Part shown: one piece after another, positions 1 through 13,753 of the stretch | Numbering within the stretch: position 1 is the first letter of the stretch | How the letters are laid out: each line of letters opens with the position of its first letter | Assembly (NCBI RefSeq): GCF_047496725.1 | Contig: NC_132979.1 | Coordinates: forward strand, 7,518,501 to 7,582,500 | Length of the DNA stretch: 64,000 nt | Source: Anoplolepis gracilipes | Lineage: Eukaryota > Arthropoda > Insecta > Hymenoptera > Formicidae | Direction: 5' to 3' | The notes under the pieces: generated by a model | Database searches by the model: none | What the model was told of the DNA's origin: nothing | Seen by the model: the letters and a program-made list of their open reading frames with translations, nothing else | Position numbers and translations under genes: made by a program

Positions 1-2008
1 TAAAAATGTGAATAAATAAAATTGATTATAATGTCAAAAAGATTTTATGAAACTATCCAGATAATTTCCACGTAGGCAGAAGAACTGGATTTTATGTATG
101 TAAAATTTTATTTAGATAATTTTATTTATTTATATGTAATATTTTCGATTTATTTCAAGAGAGTTTATATATATATATATTTTTTTTTCATATATTTTAC
201 ATATATCAAAAAATATATATTAGCATTATACTTAATGAATTTTCTTTACGACTGTCTAGATCTTTTTTAATATAAGAAGAGAGTTAATTTTTATATTATA
301 ATTAAACAAATAAACTTCTATTTATTTTATTTTAATGAAATTTATATAAAATAAACATTAAAGCATATATTAGATACCTATATATTTAAGTTTATGAAAC
401 ATTAGAAAATACCAGTTAATCCAGAATTATTACTCATTGATATTAATAAATATTATTTTTGGCAAAATATTGTACATAACACTATCCACGCCCAATATAT
501 CTTTCAATGTACATATATACACACACACAATTATTCTTCTATAAATACGTATATATATCTTTTAAAAATCGGCTGGTATATAGAAAGAAAATTGAAATAT
601 TGATCAATTGCCATTCGACGTGTACAATATTTCTCGATATACTATAGTATATAGATATATCTCGCTAGAGTTATCCCGACGTATCTCGCGTCGACTTTTC
701 ATCAGAGATTTCGAAACTTTTCGAGCATCCGACAACTCGTGTCGCATTCTCCACTCTGTCATCGTCCGTCGCGTTAACAAGTTCGCGGTGACGCTCGAGC
801 TCGCGTCGATTTGAAAGCCGTGGCTGACACATCTACCGACGATCGTCATCCACCCTCATTCGTCTCGCGAGAGTGTACCACTTTACACCCTCGAATGGCT
901 GCCACGAGAGTGAGACAACTTTCCACGATTAAGCCGAGTAACTTAATCTCGTCCCACGTTTCCAAGTCTCACGCCACGCGTTAAAGGCATTCGACACCTT
1001 GTTAATGCGTCTCGTCGACAATTATGGTCGCGAATATCCGTAGAATATATTCGACGTTCGAATTATAATCGCACACCAAGACGGAGAAGATAAATCGCCG
1101 ACATGTGGCAACGCTAATTAACTGCCCTACGAGAGAAAGAAAGAGAGAGAGAGAGAGCTAAAGTATATATTGTGTGTCAATAAACACTATCTTTATGATC
1201 ACCGGTGTAATACTGTACGCGTGACGCACTCGACTCTGCGTGCGCGTGACTACTTATTATTTTATTATTATTTTATTGCAGTACGATGGCGTATCTGTCC
1301 GCCATTTTTACGACCGGCGTATGCCATTTTTGTAGGCGGCACCTATACAGTATCGTCGGCAGCTAAATGATTTTAAGGCCGTCCATTATGTCTCTTTATG
1401 AGACGCTTGTATCTAGTTAACTATGCTGTCTAACCGTTGTGAAGTCTAAATATACGATTCGTCCGTAATTCTCTCGGGGGCTTTTGGTTTCCGGAAATAG
1501 CCTTAACTAAGAAAAGACGCGTAGTGATCCCTTCGCAGAGGCCTCTTCGTGCCCTTCGTCTTAAACAAGCAATAAGTATGCCGTCAGTCTACAAGGTCGG
1601 CAGCGCAAATTTCATTGTTCGCGTTATTACTTCGAGAATGTGACTTTAGAAACTTGTTGACGGAAAGAATCATTGACGAGGGTTTTAGACCGAGGAGGCC
1701 TGGCAACGACTAATTTCTTCACCCGTACCTGCCCCCCCCCTCCCCCCCTCACTTCCAAAATGACAACCACCCGCAGTTTCCAAATGTCGAGGATTGATTT
1801 GTAGACGAGATTTATTGCGAGCGCAATACGTTGTTTCGTTCAAGAAGAAGAAAAAAAAGGGCAAAAAAAAAATGTCAAGATTTCCGCATTGCTAGGATTC
1901 TCTCCGGTAGGACTGCTATTAATTTACGCGCCGCAGGACGCATGAAGGACACGTCGCTCACCGTTAACAAACTAATACGGAGGAAAGTCGAGGAGGTGGG
2001 ACCCGCCA

Positions 2009-2010
<2 letters not shown>

Positions 2011-2046
<36 letters not shown>
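2011..2046. repeat. (CT)n microsatellite
   Basis: CT units followed by GTCTCT. Confidence 0.95.
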
Positions 2047-2047
<1 letters not shown>

Positions 2048-4976
2048 GGAATGAAATATTAGGGTCGACGATGTAAGAAGCTACCGCGAATCGGCCGATA
2101 ACTATCTCAAGGAGCGCCGCGGCGTCTTAAACGTTAATAAATATTAATTATCCATTGCCCTCCTCCCCCCTTCTCCTTCTCCTCCCGGTCTCCTCCTTCT
2201 TTTCTCGTCGGATTTAATAATTATATTTTCGCGAATCTCTCTGCGCGTTCTCATGCAAAACCGCGCGCAAATTACAAGCAACACCGCCAGCCAGGAGAAT
2301 ATAACGGAGAACGTTGACGGGTTAATCTCTCGGGCGCTTTACAGCTCTCTTTCCGGCCGTCTTTCGCCGATTTACGAGTCCGCGCTTGTCCCACGAAAAT
2401 GCTTTCCTCCTAACGATAATTATTATAATCGGCTGTCAGTAGCTCGTTAGCCGTGCCACGCGAAGACGCGAATGCGTTAAATTAAATTTAAACTCCCCCT
2501 CCCCCCTCGGTGGAGAGTCGTCTCGCGGGTGGAGAACGGAAAAGGGATATCGCAAGGGGATCGAGGGAGGGAGGGAGAGCGAGCGACCAGCATCACCAGC
2601 ATCGGCCACCGTCATCAGGCGGGGCATCCAAAAACGAAAACGCGCGCTCGCGCACTTTTTTAAGTAGCCAACTCGGAAGAATTATATTCTAGAGTCCCGG
2701 TGGTCCTACGGAGATTGGACGATAATTACCACGTGCTGTACCGCGCGCAAGATAAGTAGTATTAATGCTGCCCATGGAAACGATCCCTGGACCCCGCTAT
2801 TATTATATACGCCAGCCCCACTCTATGGCGATCCGCCGCTGCGTGAGACTACCTAGCTTGTTAACCTCGGAAATACGATAGAAAAAAAGATAAGGGGGGA
2901 GAGGGAGAAGGAGCGAGTATCGCATAGTTTCGTTGTCGCGATAAATTGAGATCGGTAAATAAGTTTATTATACCTATCTACCAGGCAGAGCCTGTCTCTT
3001 CTTTTTTCTTTTTTTTTTTTTTTTTTAATTGTGTATTATTAATATAAGTAATTTTTATTTTCTATCATGGGACGCGATTGAAAGCCGTACTTTTAGGTCA
3101 CATAAATACGTTGTTTGTTTCCATATTTTTTTCACAATTATTTGTGATATTTGTAGGACACACACTTGCTTATTTTTAAAACTAAAATACTGTGTATTTC
3201 TATTTTTTATTATATATTTGCAAAGTCTATATGTATGAAAAATATTTTGCCTTGAAATATTGAGAGTGTTTAATTTTACAATAGAAACAAAAATTTTTTT
3301 ATGTATATTTTTTTAATATTTACGCATAATAAAGCAAGTTTTTTAGAGATTAAAAGATTCTAGATTTCGACAAAATGTATAGATATACTCAAGATATCAA
3401 TATCGCAATTCTGTCTCTAAACTCTAAACACTTTTTCGAATACGATATTTAACTTTTAAAGGTAAACTAATTTAATTTACTTCAATCGCTCGACTTCTAA
3501 TCGATTTTCAGTGGAATTTTCAATCGGAAATTTTATTACCGCATCGTTTAACGGGGATGAATCACTACTCTTTCCAGCGGTCTATAGTGATAGTGAATAT
3601 TTAATGTGAAAACTATTTACATACACAATGGATTCGCTATCAGTACCGTCGCATCGATCGATTATTTATGAATGCGCGATTTATTTCTTCGAGCTTGAAT
3701 TTATCTCACCGTCAGGTTTCACTCTTCATCACAATATCTTTCATCAATGTCTGTACTAATCCTTTAACGATTCTCAAATTTCCTCGATCTAAAACCCGCG
3801 ATATTCCCGCTAAGTGCGCAAGATGATAGATGGATGCATTGGTTGCAACGAGCAGGTTAAAGTTAAAGCGCGTTTCCAGAGAAAGTATAACGTACACGAG
3901 CACAAGAATAACTACTTCCTGCCCATCAAGAGGGCTGATGGAATAATCTGACGTAAGTGAAAGTGAATCAGTGTAAACGACTTATCAATTTTTAATTTAC
4001 TTTACCACATCTCAAGCTCTTCGTCATATTTTCATGCTACAACCGTTAAAAAAAGATGTTATACAAAATCTACTGATATTACAAAGTCGAAAATCAATCA
4101 GCTGAGAAGTGAGATTTTTCCCTCTCGGATGAATTATATTTATTAAAAAAAAAATAAATAAATAAATAAATAAAAAGTCATCAGAATCGATAGCCCATTA
4201 ACATCTGGACACTTCAAAGTTTATCAAGTAACAGAACTCGACGTACATCACTTTGAACATAATCAGCTGAAATATCACGCATCATACATAGGTAGGATAT
4301 TTTACGTATTCCACGTTCATTAATAATAATCACGGGGGTTACACATATGCGTATGTGTGTGCTGGAAGGCGAGCAGGATATATCGCTTCTCAGAACTTCA
4401 GGATCCTTCTCTTCGGAACAGGCACACGCTGTTTCCATTATCCATCGCGAATAGCTAATCTATTTCGAGGCAACCTGTTAACCTCCGCCAGGTATTCTCC
4501 AGTCGGACGTCGTCGCGCGTTACACATCTCTTCATTATCGTTTGCCTAATTCCGACGGGAATTATCCTCGTGAGGCGATATCGCAAGAGAGTTATTTATT
4601 TATTTATTTTTTTTTTTTTTCGAACCCCGATAAAGCGGAAGAGTTCGCCGACAGAGACGCGATGGTTCCATCTGCAAGAGCGGGAACCTTTTTTGAACGG
4701 GGATTCGACGTAAGATTTAACTCCGCTCTCTTCTACGCGGGAGGCTCTCGCACGTTGTAAACGATCTCGCGTACGATCGTAAAACGGAATTAGGAGGAAA
4801 GACCGCGACCGATTTTTTATTTTTTTTTCGAACCACGTCCGACGCAACGGAAGCACCTGCTGCGTTTCACGGATAGGCCCCCGCGTTCGCTTATAAATCC
4901 AGCACGCCATCTCAGGGTCACGGGCGTCACGGTTAGACGCTTAGTGGTTTCGAACCGAACGATTGAGGAGAGAGAC

Positions 4977-4985
<9 letters not shown>

Positions 4986-5020
<35 letters not shown>
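4986..5020. repeat. (GA)n microsatellite
   Basis: About 17 GA units within a longer purine-rich stretch from 4970. Confidence 0.95.
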
Positions 5021-5025
<5 letters not shown>

Positions 5026-5969
5026 GCCGCGTGTGCTGAAAGAGAAGAAGACCTCTCAGAGAAACGGGGTTATTACCGTCTTGTTAGGAAGGCAGCTGCT
5101 GTTCTCCTCCATTTAAGTTGGAACAATTAAATTGTCCGATCTCTCCCGCGCGATCCACTCCACGTTTCTCTCCACCGTCTTATACCCATTCATCTCTCTC
5201 GCGTCGCCTCTTGCTTAACGCGACGACAGTTTGGGGCGGCAATCGCGGAGATGATGATGATGCGTGAGTTTTCGTGAGCATTCGCGGCGGATCGAGTGGT
5301 CCGTCGAGTCGCAATTAGCCGGACCGACTGGAAGGAAGAGTCTTCGGATCATCCGAGAGACCCGCCTCGATATTATCTAAAACCCAGGCGATAGCATCGA
5401 GGAGAGACGTCTCTCCGAAGAGAGAGAGAGAGAGAGAACGAAGGAGGTGTTTGTTGTCGTTCTAGGACAAGCTCTCTAAGAACATATTGACATCTTGAAA
5501 AAGAGAGAGAGAGAGAAAGAGAAAAAGAGATGCCTCGTAACTTTATCATCGTGTTCGGAAAGACAAAAATCGTGCTACGATGCGTGACTGGAGAGGGCGA
5601 GGACCGGATGCGGACAGTTTCGGACGTGGCACGTTAACGCGTAACGAGACGAGACGCGCCCAGAAGATGAAATTATTATTTTCCTTTCTGTGGCGCGAGA
5701 GACTTTTTATTCCCGTGCCCGCGCCCTGAGGGCTATTAAACGAGCCGCGCGATTTTGAGCCCGCGATCGAGCGATGGGTGCGGCGGACCTAACCGGCCCC
5801 ATCGCGTCATCGGCCGACCGACAACCTGTGACAGGCAGGGCGCGCTTCCTCCCGTCGTTCTAGCCCCTAGTTAAAAGCCTTTTTGAAAGCCGAACGGCGG
5901 CACGAACGTCCTTTTACTTTTCGACTTCTCGGACCAATTAGAGGCGCTCGAGGAATCGCAATAAAGATG

Positions 5970-6027
5970 AATATATATATATATATTTATATATATATAT
6001 ATTTACGTGTATATATATATATTTATG
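5970..6027. repeat. Interrupted (TA)n microsatellite
   Basis: Three TA tracts separated by TTTA and TTACGTG. Confidence 0.9.
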
Positions 6028-6243
6028 TGTTGCTCACGAGAGGTACATCTGGTAATTAAGATTAATAATAATTAATAATTAAAATTAATTTAAAATAACA
6101 TTAATCTAATAATAATTTATTAATAATACAGATTTTTAATGTATTAATATTCACGAAACGACGTATATTTTTTTTAAATTAATTGTTACTAATCCTTACT
6201 ATTATTTCTGTCATCCTCAAATTGTACAGGTGAATGGATATAT

Positions 6244-6440
6244 TTTCAACACGTTATATCAATAGATAAAGAATTTATATATCTTGTTTGTATCTTAAAT
6301 AAAGACTAGAATAATAAATTAAAAAAAAAATTGCTTAAATATATTATCTTTAGTTTCTGAGAAATTATAGAAATATTGTTAGAAATTGCACGGACGAAAA
6401 TCATCCAACAGCACGAAGTAAAAGTTAATTTATTAATAAT
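6244..6440. repeat. Old dispersed AT-rich repeat, copy 1
   Basis: It shares an ordered set of blocks with 26383-26600: CAATAGATAAA, AAATAAAGACTA, a poly-A then TTGCTTAAAT.TATTATC, ATCATCCA-like, and AAAGTTAAT. Identity is moderate, so the relation is likely but unproven. Confidence 0.4.
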
Positions 6441-9432
6441 ATTTAATTTATAATAATAATGAGTCAATAATCATTTTTACCTATTAATATTAATAATAAT
6501 TAATAATTTATTAATAACAAGGGTGTTGTTTTTTAAGCTTAATTTAAATATCGCGAAAGCTTTCCGTCTTACTTGTGCCACGTGCGTGCAGCTACAGAAT
6601 ATAACGCGCTGGCGATGATCGGCGCAACAGTTTACTCCGATCGGCTTTCGGACAGATCGCCGCTTCGATCGCCGCCATAAATTTGCAGTCGCGCGTCTCG
6701 CGATGCACTTACGTGCCGCACGTACGGCTCGTAAATTTCGCGACCGCTCCCGGGTGATCCGACAGGGTGCCGGGAGGGCTCCCGCGGTTCCCTTCACCCG
6801 ATTTCGCGACATTGATTCGCCCATTATTCATCCCTGACGTTCCCGATGATGGATCGCCGGTGGCGTTGGTCGATCGGTCGAATGACGAAAGCGCTTGGCA
6901 CGCGTATTTCGCGTAGATAGAGGTGCAATAGGTGCGTACTCGAATGACGTCACGTTTCGTTTGTCTGTCATTTTTTTCTCTTTTAACGAACCAATCGAGA
7001 ACGTAGGATAGGGTTTGTTCAGGATCGCGTTTGATGAAAATCATTCTTCATCAAAGCGAGTACAAGTTTTTCGATTAATTCTCGTTTCGGGGGCGTTAAA
7101 TGTTTGCCTTAAAATTTAAAAAATATTTTCTTGTATCGTTTCAAAATTACTTTAACAGTGCATCAATGTACACATCCTTTTTTGCGCTTTAGAAATAATG
7201 CACGACCAATGTTAGAAGTGACTTTGCAAAGACGTAGAATTCTTAAAGAATGACATATTCTCCGTCGCGTCCGTTAGACTGCAACAAAGAACCGTTATAG
7301 AGACGACTTCCAAAAAAGGTTCCGCATTCTAAACAGCTAATGACTTTTTCAGGCCTCCTCAGCAGGCAGAAAAAAAGAAAAGGGTAAAGAAAAAAACCTG
7401 CACTTTCCATGCCTAATAAAAAAAACCAATACTTTGGGGAAAAATGATTCCATCTCGGGTCAGCGTATCCTTGAAACTTGGGTTTCGTCAGTTCATAAAG
7501 ATCTTTTACGTCCTTTGAGAAAAGAAGGAATGCTGAAACGCGGAAAGAAGAGAGAAACGCGACGAAGCGGAAAAGTGAGTCGAGGAGGATGCATCATGCA
7601 AGCACTGCATCGTGCACGAGGTATCCGAGTATAATGATGGATTACCGTGGCATTAATTCCTTGTTTAACCAACAAACGGGGTTGCTCCACCCCCCTCCCC
7701 CTCCTCTCCTTGGCGTGCCGTTTAAGTAATAAAATATGGCAGCCTCGGGGCGGCCGACGTATCTGCTCTCTCCCTTCTCCTTCTCCTCGTCCTCCCTTTA
7801 ACATATTCTTTTGTACGCGATACCTGCCATGCATTGCGAAATCGCATTCCGCGTCCGCCATCTTGGATCGGTTGTCATCCTTTTCCTTCGTAATTTCTCT
7901 CTTCGCGGCTTTAACGTCCGTTTCTAGAATCCATGTGGATCAATAATTCTGAACGGGCAGGCGTTCTCTCGATCTTTTTTACGCGGATTTACCTTCCAAA
8001 CGATTCATTTGCAACAAAAACAGCGCACGTCGGTAACGACGTGTCGCGTGAAACGCATAGCCTGTTAATGCACTTTGGAGAGGCCATCTCCGTGTGAAAA
8101 AAAAAAGTGTGAAAAAAACGAGAAGAAATAAAAACGTATAACGGAGATCGCTGAGGCGGAGAAAAAAAATGATGGGGGTGATGGCACCATCTTCCCTTGC
8201 AAGTGCTCAACGATCCCCGAACATTATCCCTTGCCTTCAGCCCTTGGTCGAGCATTCGACGCGAAAGAGAAACTGAAATTTCGACGACTCATCGAATTTA
8301 TCATGTATCTATGTATTTCGTCCTCATCGATTGCCTCGCGCGAGTATAATTAAAGCGAGACCGCCTGCTCTGGATAAACGAATTTGTCGAATAACTTTTT
8401 TCCGACTCGTCGTCCGATTCCTTCCGCTTTAAATCGGCCGTTCAGTAATATAGATGTAGATAGGTAAAGCAACTCCTGCAGGGCTGCAGCTGCAGTTGCC
8501 CTCTCGGCGACAGAGAGTAAAAAGTGAGTTCCGTTGAAAGCAAACTTTCCACGCTCGCGGGGTTTCAAAGAGTGTTAATTAATTTTCTTTGCGCCTCGCG
8601 CCGCGGACTTTGACGTGCCGCGAGCTTTTTTTCCCTTTCGACGCGACGGTTGCCGAAGGACTCGACTGCGACCCTTCATATTCGCGATTTGAGTTGCTCG
8701 GCAAAGAAAGATAGCATTGTTACGGGACAAGTCGATCCGCCAGGAACAGAATATCAGAATATCTTCAGTCTTGCGACGGAAAACCTGAAGGAAAAATGTT
8801 TCGATGGCTTACAAAGGGAACATGATTTCTTTTCATAGTTAATTGTCAAAGCTACTTTACGATTTCATTTAAATTAAAGAATTAGAGAAATATATAGAGA
8901 TATTCAAGTAATATTAATTATATTTATATAATATTAATTATATTTTATTAATATCAGTTATAAATATATTATAACAAGTAATTATATTAATATAATACAT
9001 TAATGTAATATTAGTATACATTAATATGATAATATATAAATATATAATAATTCTTCTGTTGTTTGCAAAAATTATCGAATCTTAAAAAATTATCTTTTTT
9101 CATATCCATATAAGAGATATGTGACATGGAAACATTATTTAAGTAAAAGGATCATTTCCCTGACATTTATGGTATCCCTTATTCCGTACTGGTGAATCAT
9201 TTTTTTTGGTCCGTGATTTTTTCTAACAGTGTCAATTTCTCAAAAGCGAATGGTCGTTTGGAAGACAATATATTTTAGCAAACTTTTTTTTCAAATTTAT
9301 CATCCTAGTTTTTGTAGAAGAAGGTATATCAATTCTTTTTCAGATTCTTTAAACATTTTCATATTAATAAATGTGAAAACATATTAATCTACCTGTATAG
9401 TTAAGGATGTCAAAAATAACAAATATATTTAA

Positions 9433-9702
9433 CTCTCAAACTGAACACGTTTTTTTGACACCTAAATGTGTGGTAAATTCAAACTAAAGTCTGAGTAAAT
9501 TTTTGTACTCTAAAATTACTTCAAAAATTCTAGAAAAATTTACACATCTTCATTTAAGTTTAAACTAAAAAAGTTTATGTAGTAGAGTCAAAGAAAAAAT
9601 ATTTTTAAATACTATATTTTTGTTATTTGTTAGATCAAGATTTGGAAACATGAATGTTTTATATAAAAATGGCACGAAATACCCACGTGTTCAGTTTGAG
9701 GG
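9433..9702. mobile_element. piggyBac-type MITE flanked by TTAA
   Basis: The left end after TTAA (9429-9432) is CTCTCAAACTGAACACG. The right end before TTAA (9703-9706) is CACGTGTTCAGTTTGAGGG, whose complement is CCCTCAAACTGAACACGTG. These are inverted terminal repeats of about 17 bases with one mismatch, bounded by TTAA on both sides as piggyBac transposases produce. The 270-base AT-rich interior has no ORF, so this is a non-autonomous copy. Confidence 0.85.
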
Positions 9703-11680
9703 TTAATACATTATTGACCAGCGCATTTTTCATAAACGTAAAGAATTTAAAATTTTATTATTAATAAATGATATTAATAAAATATTACAAAAAAATAAAT
9801 AGCCCAGCCAGTGCACAGGTTTTGATACATAACGCACAATTTCTTCGAAATGTGAATTTTCTTCTCCTATATCTCCGTTTACATCCACACAATCCGCGAT
9901 AATATACGAAGGTGTCTTATCTTGCATGCACTCAGACTGAGTGCGGACGTAAATAATGCTCAAGGCTTTTACGTTGCCGTTCGTAACGGTGGAAGTTCGA
10001 TCGTTCCCCGTGAAAGAAGAATGGCATTCGTCGCGGTTACGGACATACATACGTATAGACTCCGCATTTAGGCGGCTTAAACCACGCTACCTTCCGGACG
10101 GAAACCCGGGGAAAGAGTCATTATACGGTAATCCGCTTTCTAATTGTAAGCGGCGGCGACACGGCTTTACGAAAGGGTCCTTCTTCCAGGGAAAAGGCTC
10201 TTTGTGGTTAATGCCTTTTCGACTTTTACCGCGAGAAGAGACTTCCCTTCCCTGCCGCGAGGCGACCACCCCCGCTGAGGAGCATCGCTCCTTTGACTAC
10301 GTGGACGGGATACGTGACGGGCTTAGATATTTTCCCCCTTCGACCCTAATTATTCCGCGTTGCTGTGCGCACGCGCGCGCCATCTCAACCCGTTCGGAAG
10401 TCTCGACCACGTAATCAAAATTTATCACGCCACCGCTAGCTACTTGTTTAAATCTTAACAAAGGGCGCCGCGCTGCAGGTCTCGGATGGCGCCCTCCGAC
10501 CAACTTCAACTTCCTTCTACTATCGGGAATACTAACGAGATTAACGCGGACTCCCCGCTTCGTTCGTATGAAGTCGTGTGTATGGAGGAGGGACGAACAT
10601 AAAAAAAAAAAAAAAAAAAAGGAGATATAATCGCGCGTGTCCGTGTTCGGGGAAAAAAAATCGCTGGTGAAATTTGCCGCGCAAAAATATGTCCCTGTCG
10701 TTCGGAAACGTTGAATGCTAGACGGCCGCCCCCGAGAGTATCGCGGGGATGAAATATGATTACTGGATTTGTCAAAAACAGCTGTGCCACGGACATTTGT
10801 TGGCCCGGGCGTGAAATTAAATCCCGCGAAACTGTAACGATCGGAATTATACGAAAAGCGTTGCGATCTTACGTCACTTTATTCTCTAATGGCAGATTGA
10901 GATCGAAATGTGCGTACATACATATCAAAAAATAGCAGGCGATACCGCCCGCAGCTGTCACATTTTAGAAGAAATATACACAGATTTGGTGCTTTTTTTT
11001 TTTTTTTTTTCTCTTAATAAAAATGCAATTTGGAAAAAGGCTCCACGTAAATCATAATTAAATTACAACTTGTAAAAAGTTTATGATCAAAACTCCAAGT
11101 AATTTAAACTCACGATCGTGAATCCTGTTTATCGACTGATTTTTTTGCCTCTTTTATTCGTCATTCTAGGAAAGAACAAAGGCTTATAGTGTAACCACAG
11201 CTTGCCGTAACGCGTCCATTTTGCATGAAATTACACGGAACGTCTTTCGGAACATCCTCCCTTTCCCGCGGCAATTTTTTGCAAATGTGACAGGGAGGCA
11301 ACCGCGTGCGACGCCACACGCACCGGAAAGGAGCAAGGGGGGTAACGTCCATTTGTAAAGTCCGGCCAGCTCATAAATCCGGTGCGGCTTTGATCCGCAG
11401 GCCGCAAAAGGGGGGCAGTGGGCCGAGAGACCCAGTGGATTAGGCGAGGAAACGCTCGCTCGGTGGTGGAAGAGGATGGGAGGGAAAACGAAGGGGAAGG
11501 TAGGGGCGGAAGAGGCGAGAGAAGGAGGCGGGAGGCAAAGAAAAGAAGGTGACGCAGGTTGCGTGCGGGTGGTCCCCTGCGGCATACGTAGATCGCAGGT
11601 ACGTCACGCGTTTTTACTCCCTTCGTAGGATGCCTTCTTTACTGCGCCTCTCCTCCTCGGGCTTGGCTCTCGGCGTAGAG

Positions 11681-11688
11681 TATATAAG
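11681..11688 (+). promoter_or_regulatory. TATA-box-like element TATATAAG in a GC-rich block
   Basis: TATATAAG in GC-rich surroundings, followed 36-40 bases later by CAGGTACGG (11723-11731), which resembles a 5' splice donor. This could be a plus-strand promoter with a very short first exon. No downstream coding exon was recognised. Confidence 0.2.
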
Positions 11689-13728
11689 ACGTGCTGCGGA
11701 ATTTGCGTCGCGCGCGAAATAGCAGGTACGGACATCAGGGGAAAAAGCATTAAGGCGCGCGGTAGCGCGCCGAGATGTCGTCGCTTCGGGGGACGAGGAT
11801 TATCTTATCGCGAAGAAAGCACTTTCCTGTCCTGCATTTTTCTTTTTTCTTGCCGTAGAAATCTCTATTAGGATGTTGAAAACATTTTTTAAATTACTTG
11901 TCCCCCGATATTTGACAAAATGATTAGTGTCGCTGTTTTAATTTGTTTCACTGATTAAAATAACGACCTTGTTATATACGGACGAAAGCAGAGTGATTAG
12001 AAAATGTTTAGAAGATTAAGTTCGCTCGAAGTATAAACTTTCTTTTATATATATATATATATATTAAAAGTCGAAAAGATATTTTTTTTCTTATGATATT
12101 TTTGAAGACATAATTTTTTAAATAAAATGCAAATATTATATAAAGATAATTAAAAGTTTCTTTTTACATTTTAGACATAATTTCTCATTTCTATATTGTC
12201 ATCTATAAGGTATCAAGATTTTTTAATTTTCAGCTGTCATAATGTCAAAATTATAAAATTAATTATAATAATAAAAACTTATTAAATTGTAACATGTCAA
12301 AATCTCTCTCACATTTTAGTCTGTATTATTTCATTTTTTAATTTTACCGTTATTTTTATTAACTATTATTAAAATCTTTAAATATTATATTATTTTAGAC
12401 TATTTTTTTCTTATACAGTATATGATTTTTCATTTAATTTTCTGTATTTATTTTCTTTCACATTTTCGAATTGGTATATACATACTTGTCCTTTTTTTCA
12501 AATAGAGAAAACAGATAATGCATTTTCAGCGTGTAAATATTCGGGCGGTAAACTTGTAAATAAACAATTTGTAAACACAGAGCTCTTACATAACGGAAAA
12601 CAAATAAAATATTAAACTGCGAGGAAGAGAGAAAGAGCTAATTTATTTTTTAGAAAAAACAATATGTCACTTTATTACACAACACGACAATCTTCTTTTT
12701 TATTAGTCTCTTTCGACACAATCAAGTCGCGCTGCGAGATCCCCGGAATCCCCCGGTCAAGATTTCCCTCTCTCGCCCTCTCCCTCCCCCTCCCCCCTCC
12801 TCCACTTCGCCCGCTCACTGGAGTACCGGATCCACCTACGCCCCCGCGTCTGACAATGAGTCACGACGGCGTCGTCCTGGGAACGTTGTTTCTGCGCTAG
12901 CGGTTTTTGTCAGGCCGATCGCGATCACGTCGTGGCTGTCATTCCTCAAACCGAAGGTGAGAAGGAGAAAGCCCGAGAACTCACCGAGACTTGCCAGAGC
13001 TCGCGACTCTGGTTTGCGTTTTGTTGCCCCTCCGATCGCGCCTCCGTCGAGCCGGCGCGCGCTTTCCTTTCTTCCCTTCCCCCACTTCACCCCTTCCATC
13101 ACCCTTCTGGATCTTGCTCGATCCAGCTGCGTGGCTGTCACGCTTCCGTAACAGCGGACTTTGTTCCCCATCAGCGCGAATCTGCCTCGTTCAATCTCCC
13201 CCGCCTTCGCCGACGAATTAATTCGCTTTAGATAGAGGCTCGGTCGGATAATTTTTGTTTGTCCGGCGGGTCCCTTTTGTTTCGTCAAGTTTAACAAGAG
13301 AGAGAATATATCTCTCGGACACTCTGGACACACACTAGGATTTTTTTTTATTTACGTTCTTTTGGAATAATTCCGAAACCACACGAGAGGACGCGACGTT
13401 TTCTGTCGTCTTTGTCGACGCGGCAGCTTCGCAGGTCGTCACGCGTGTTTTAGTTTCTTCAACCATGGCCCGCTTCTTTTTCCGCTTTTCTCCTTTCTCG
13501 AAGGCCCATTGGGAGCCCCTTAATCGTCACGGTTTTGAGATTCTACCAAGCTGTGATTTCTTTCGCATAACGCACCGTCGGGCGGTCTCCCAAACTTTCC
13601 GACGATGATGTTGCCAACCAAAGCCTTTGTGCTAAACCTTAATTCTTTCTACAGATAATCCATTTTTCAAAAATCTTGTAAAAATTTATGAAAAGCCATA
13701 TTATATCTTGCCACACAGGTGATGAAAT

Positions 13729-13753
13729 ATGATTTATTTGACAAATAAATCAT
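13729..13753. other. AT-rich hairpin, 11-bp perfect stem and 3-base loop
   Basis: ATGATTTATTT, loop GAC, AAATAAATCAT. It sits in AT-rich intergenic DNA. Confidence 0.6.

Larger units (their letters stand above)
1..9428. other. Intergenic, no gene recognised
   Basis: AT-rich at 1-600, 2940-4200, 5960-6520 and 8850-9428. GC-richer, unique sequence lies between. Open frames of up to 122 codons occur in the GC-rich parts, often on both strands at once, without domain or splice evidence. Confidence 0.6.

Noticed and set aside
9956..10414. 152-codon plus-strand open frame
   Set aside because: No domain, overlapped by minus-strand frames in the same GC-rich block.
12836..13333. 165-codon minus-strand open frame with several overlapping plus-strand frames
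   Set aside because: All frames are open at once because the block is GC-rich. No family resemblance or splice context.
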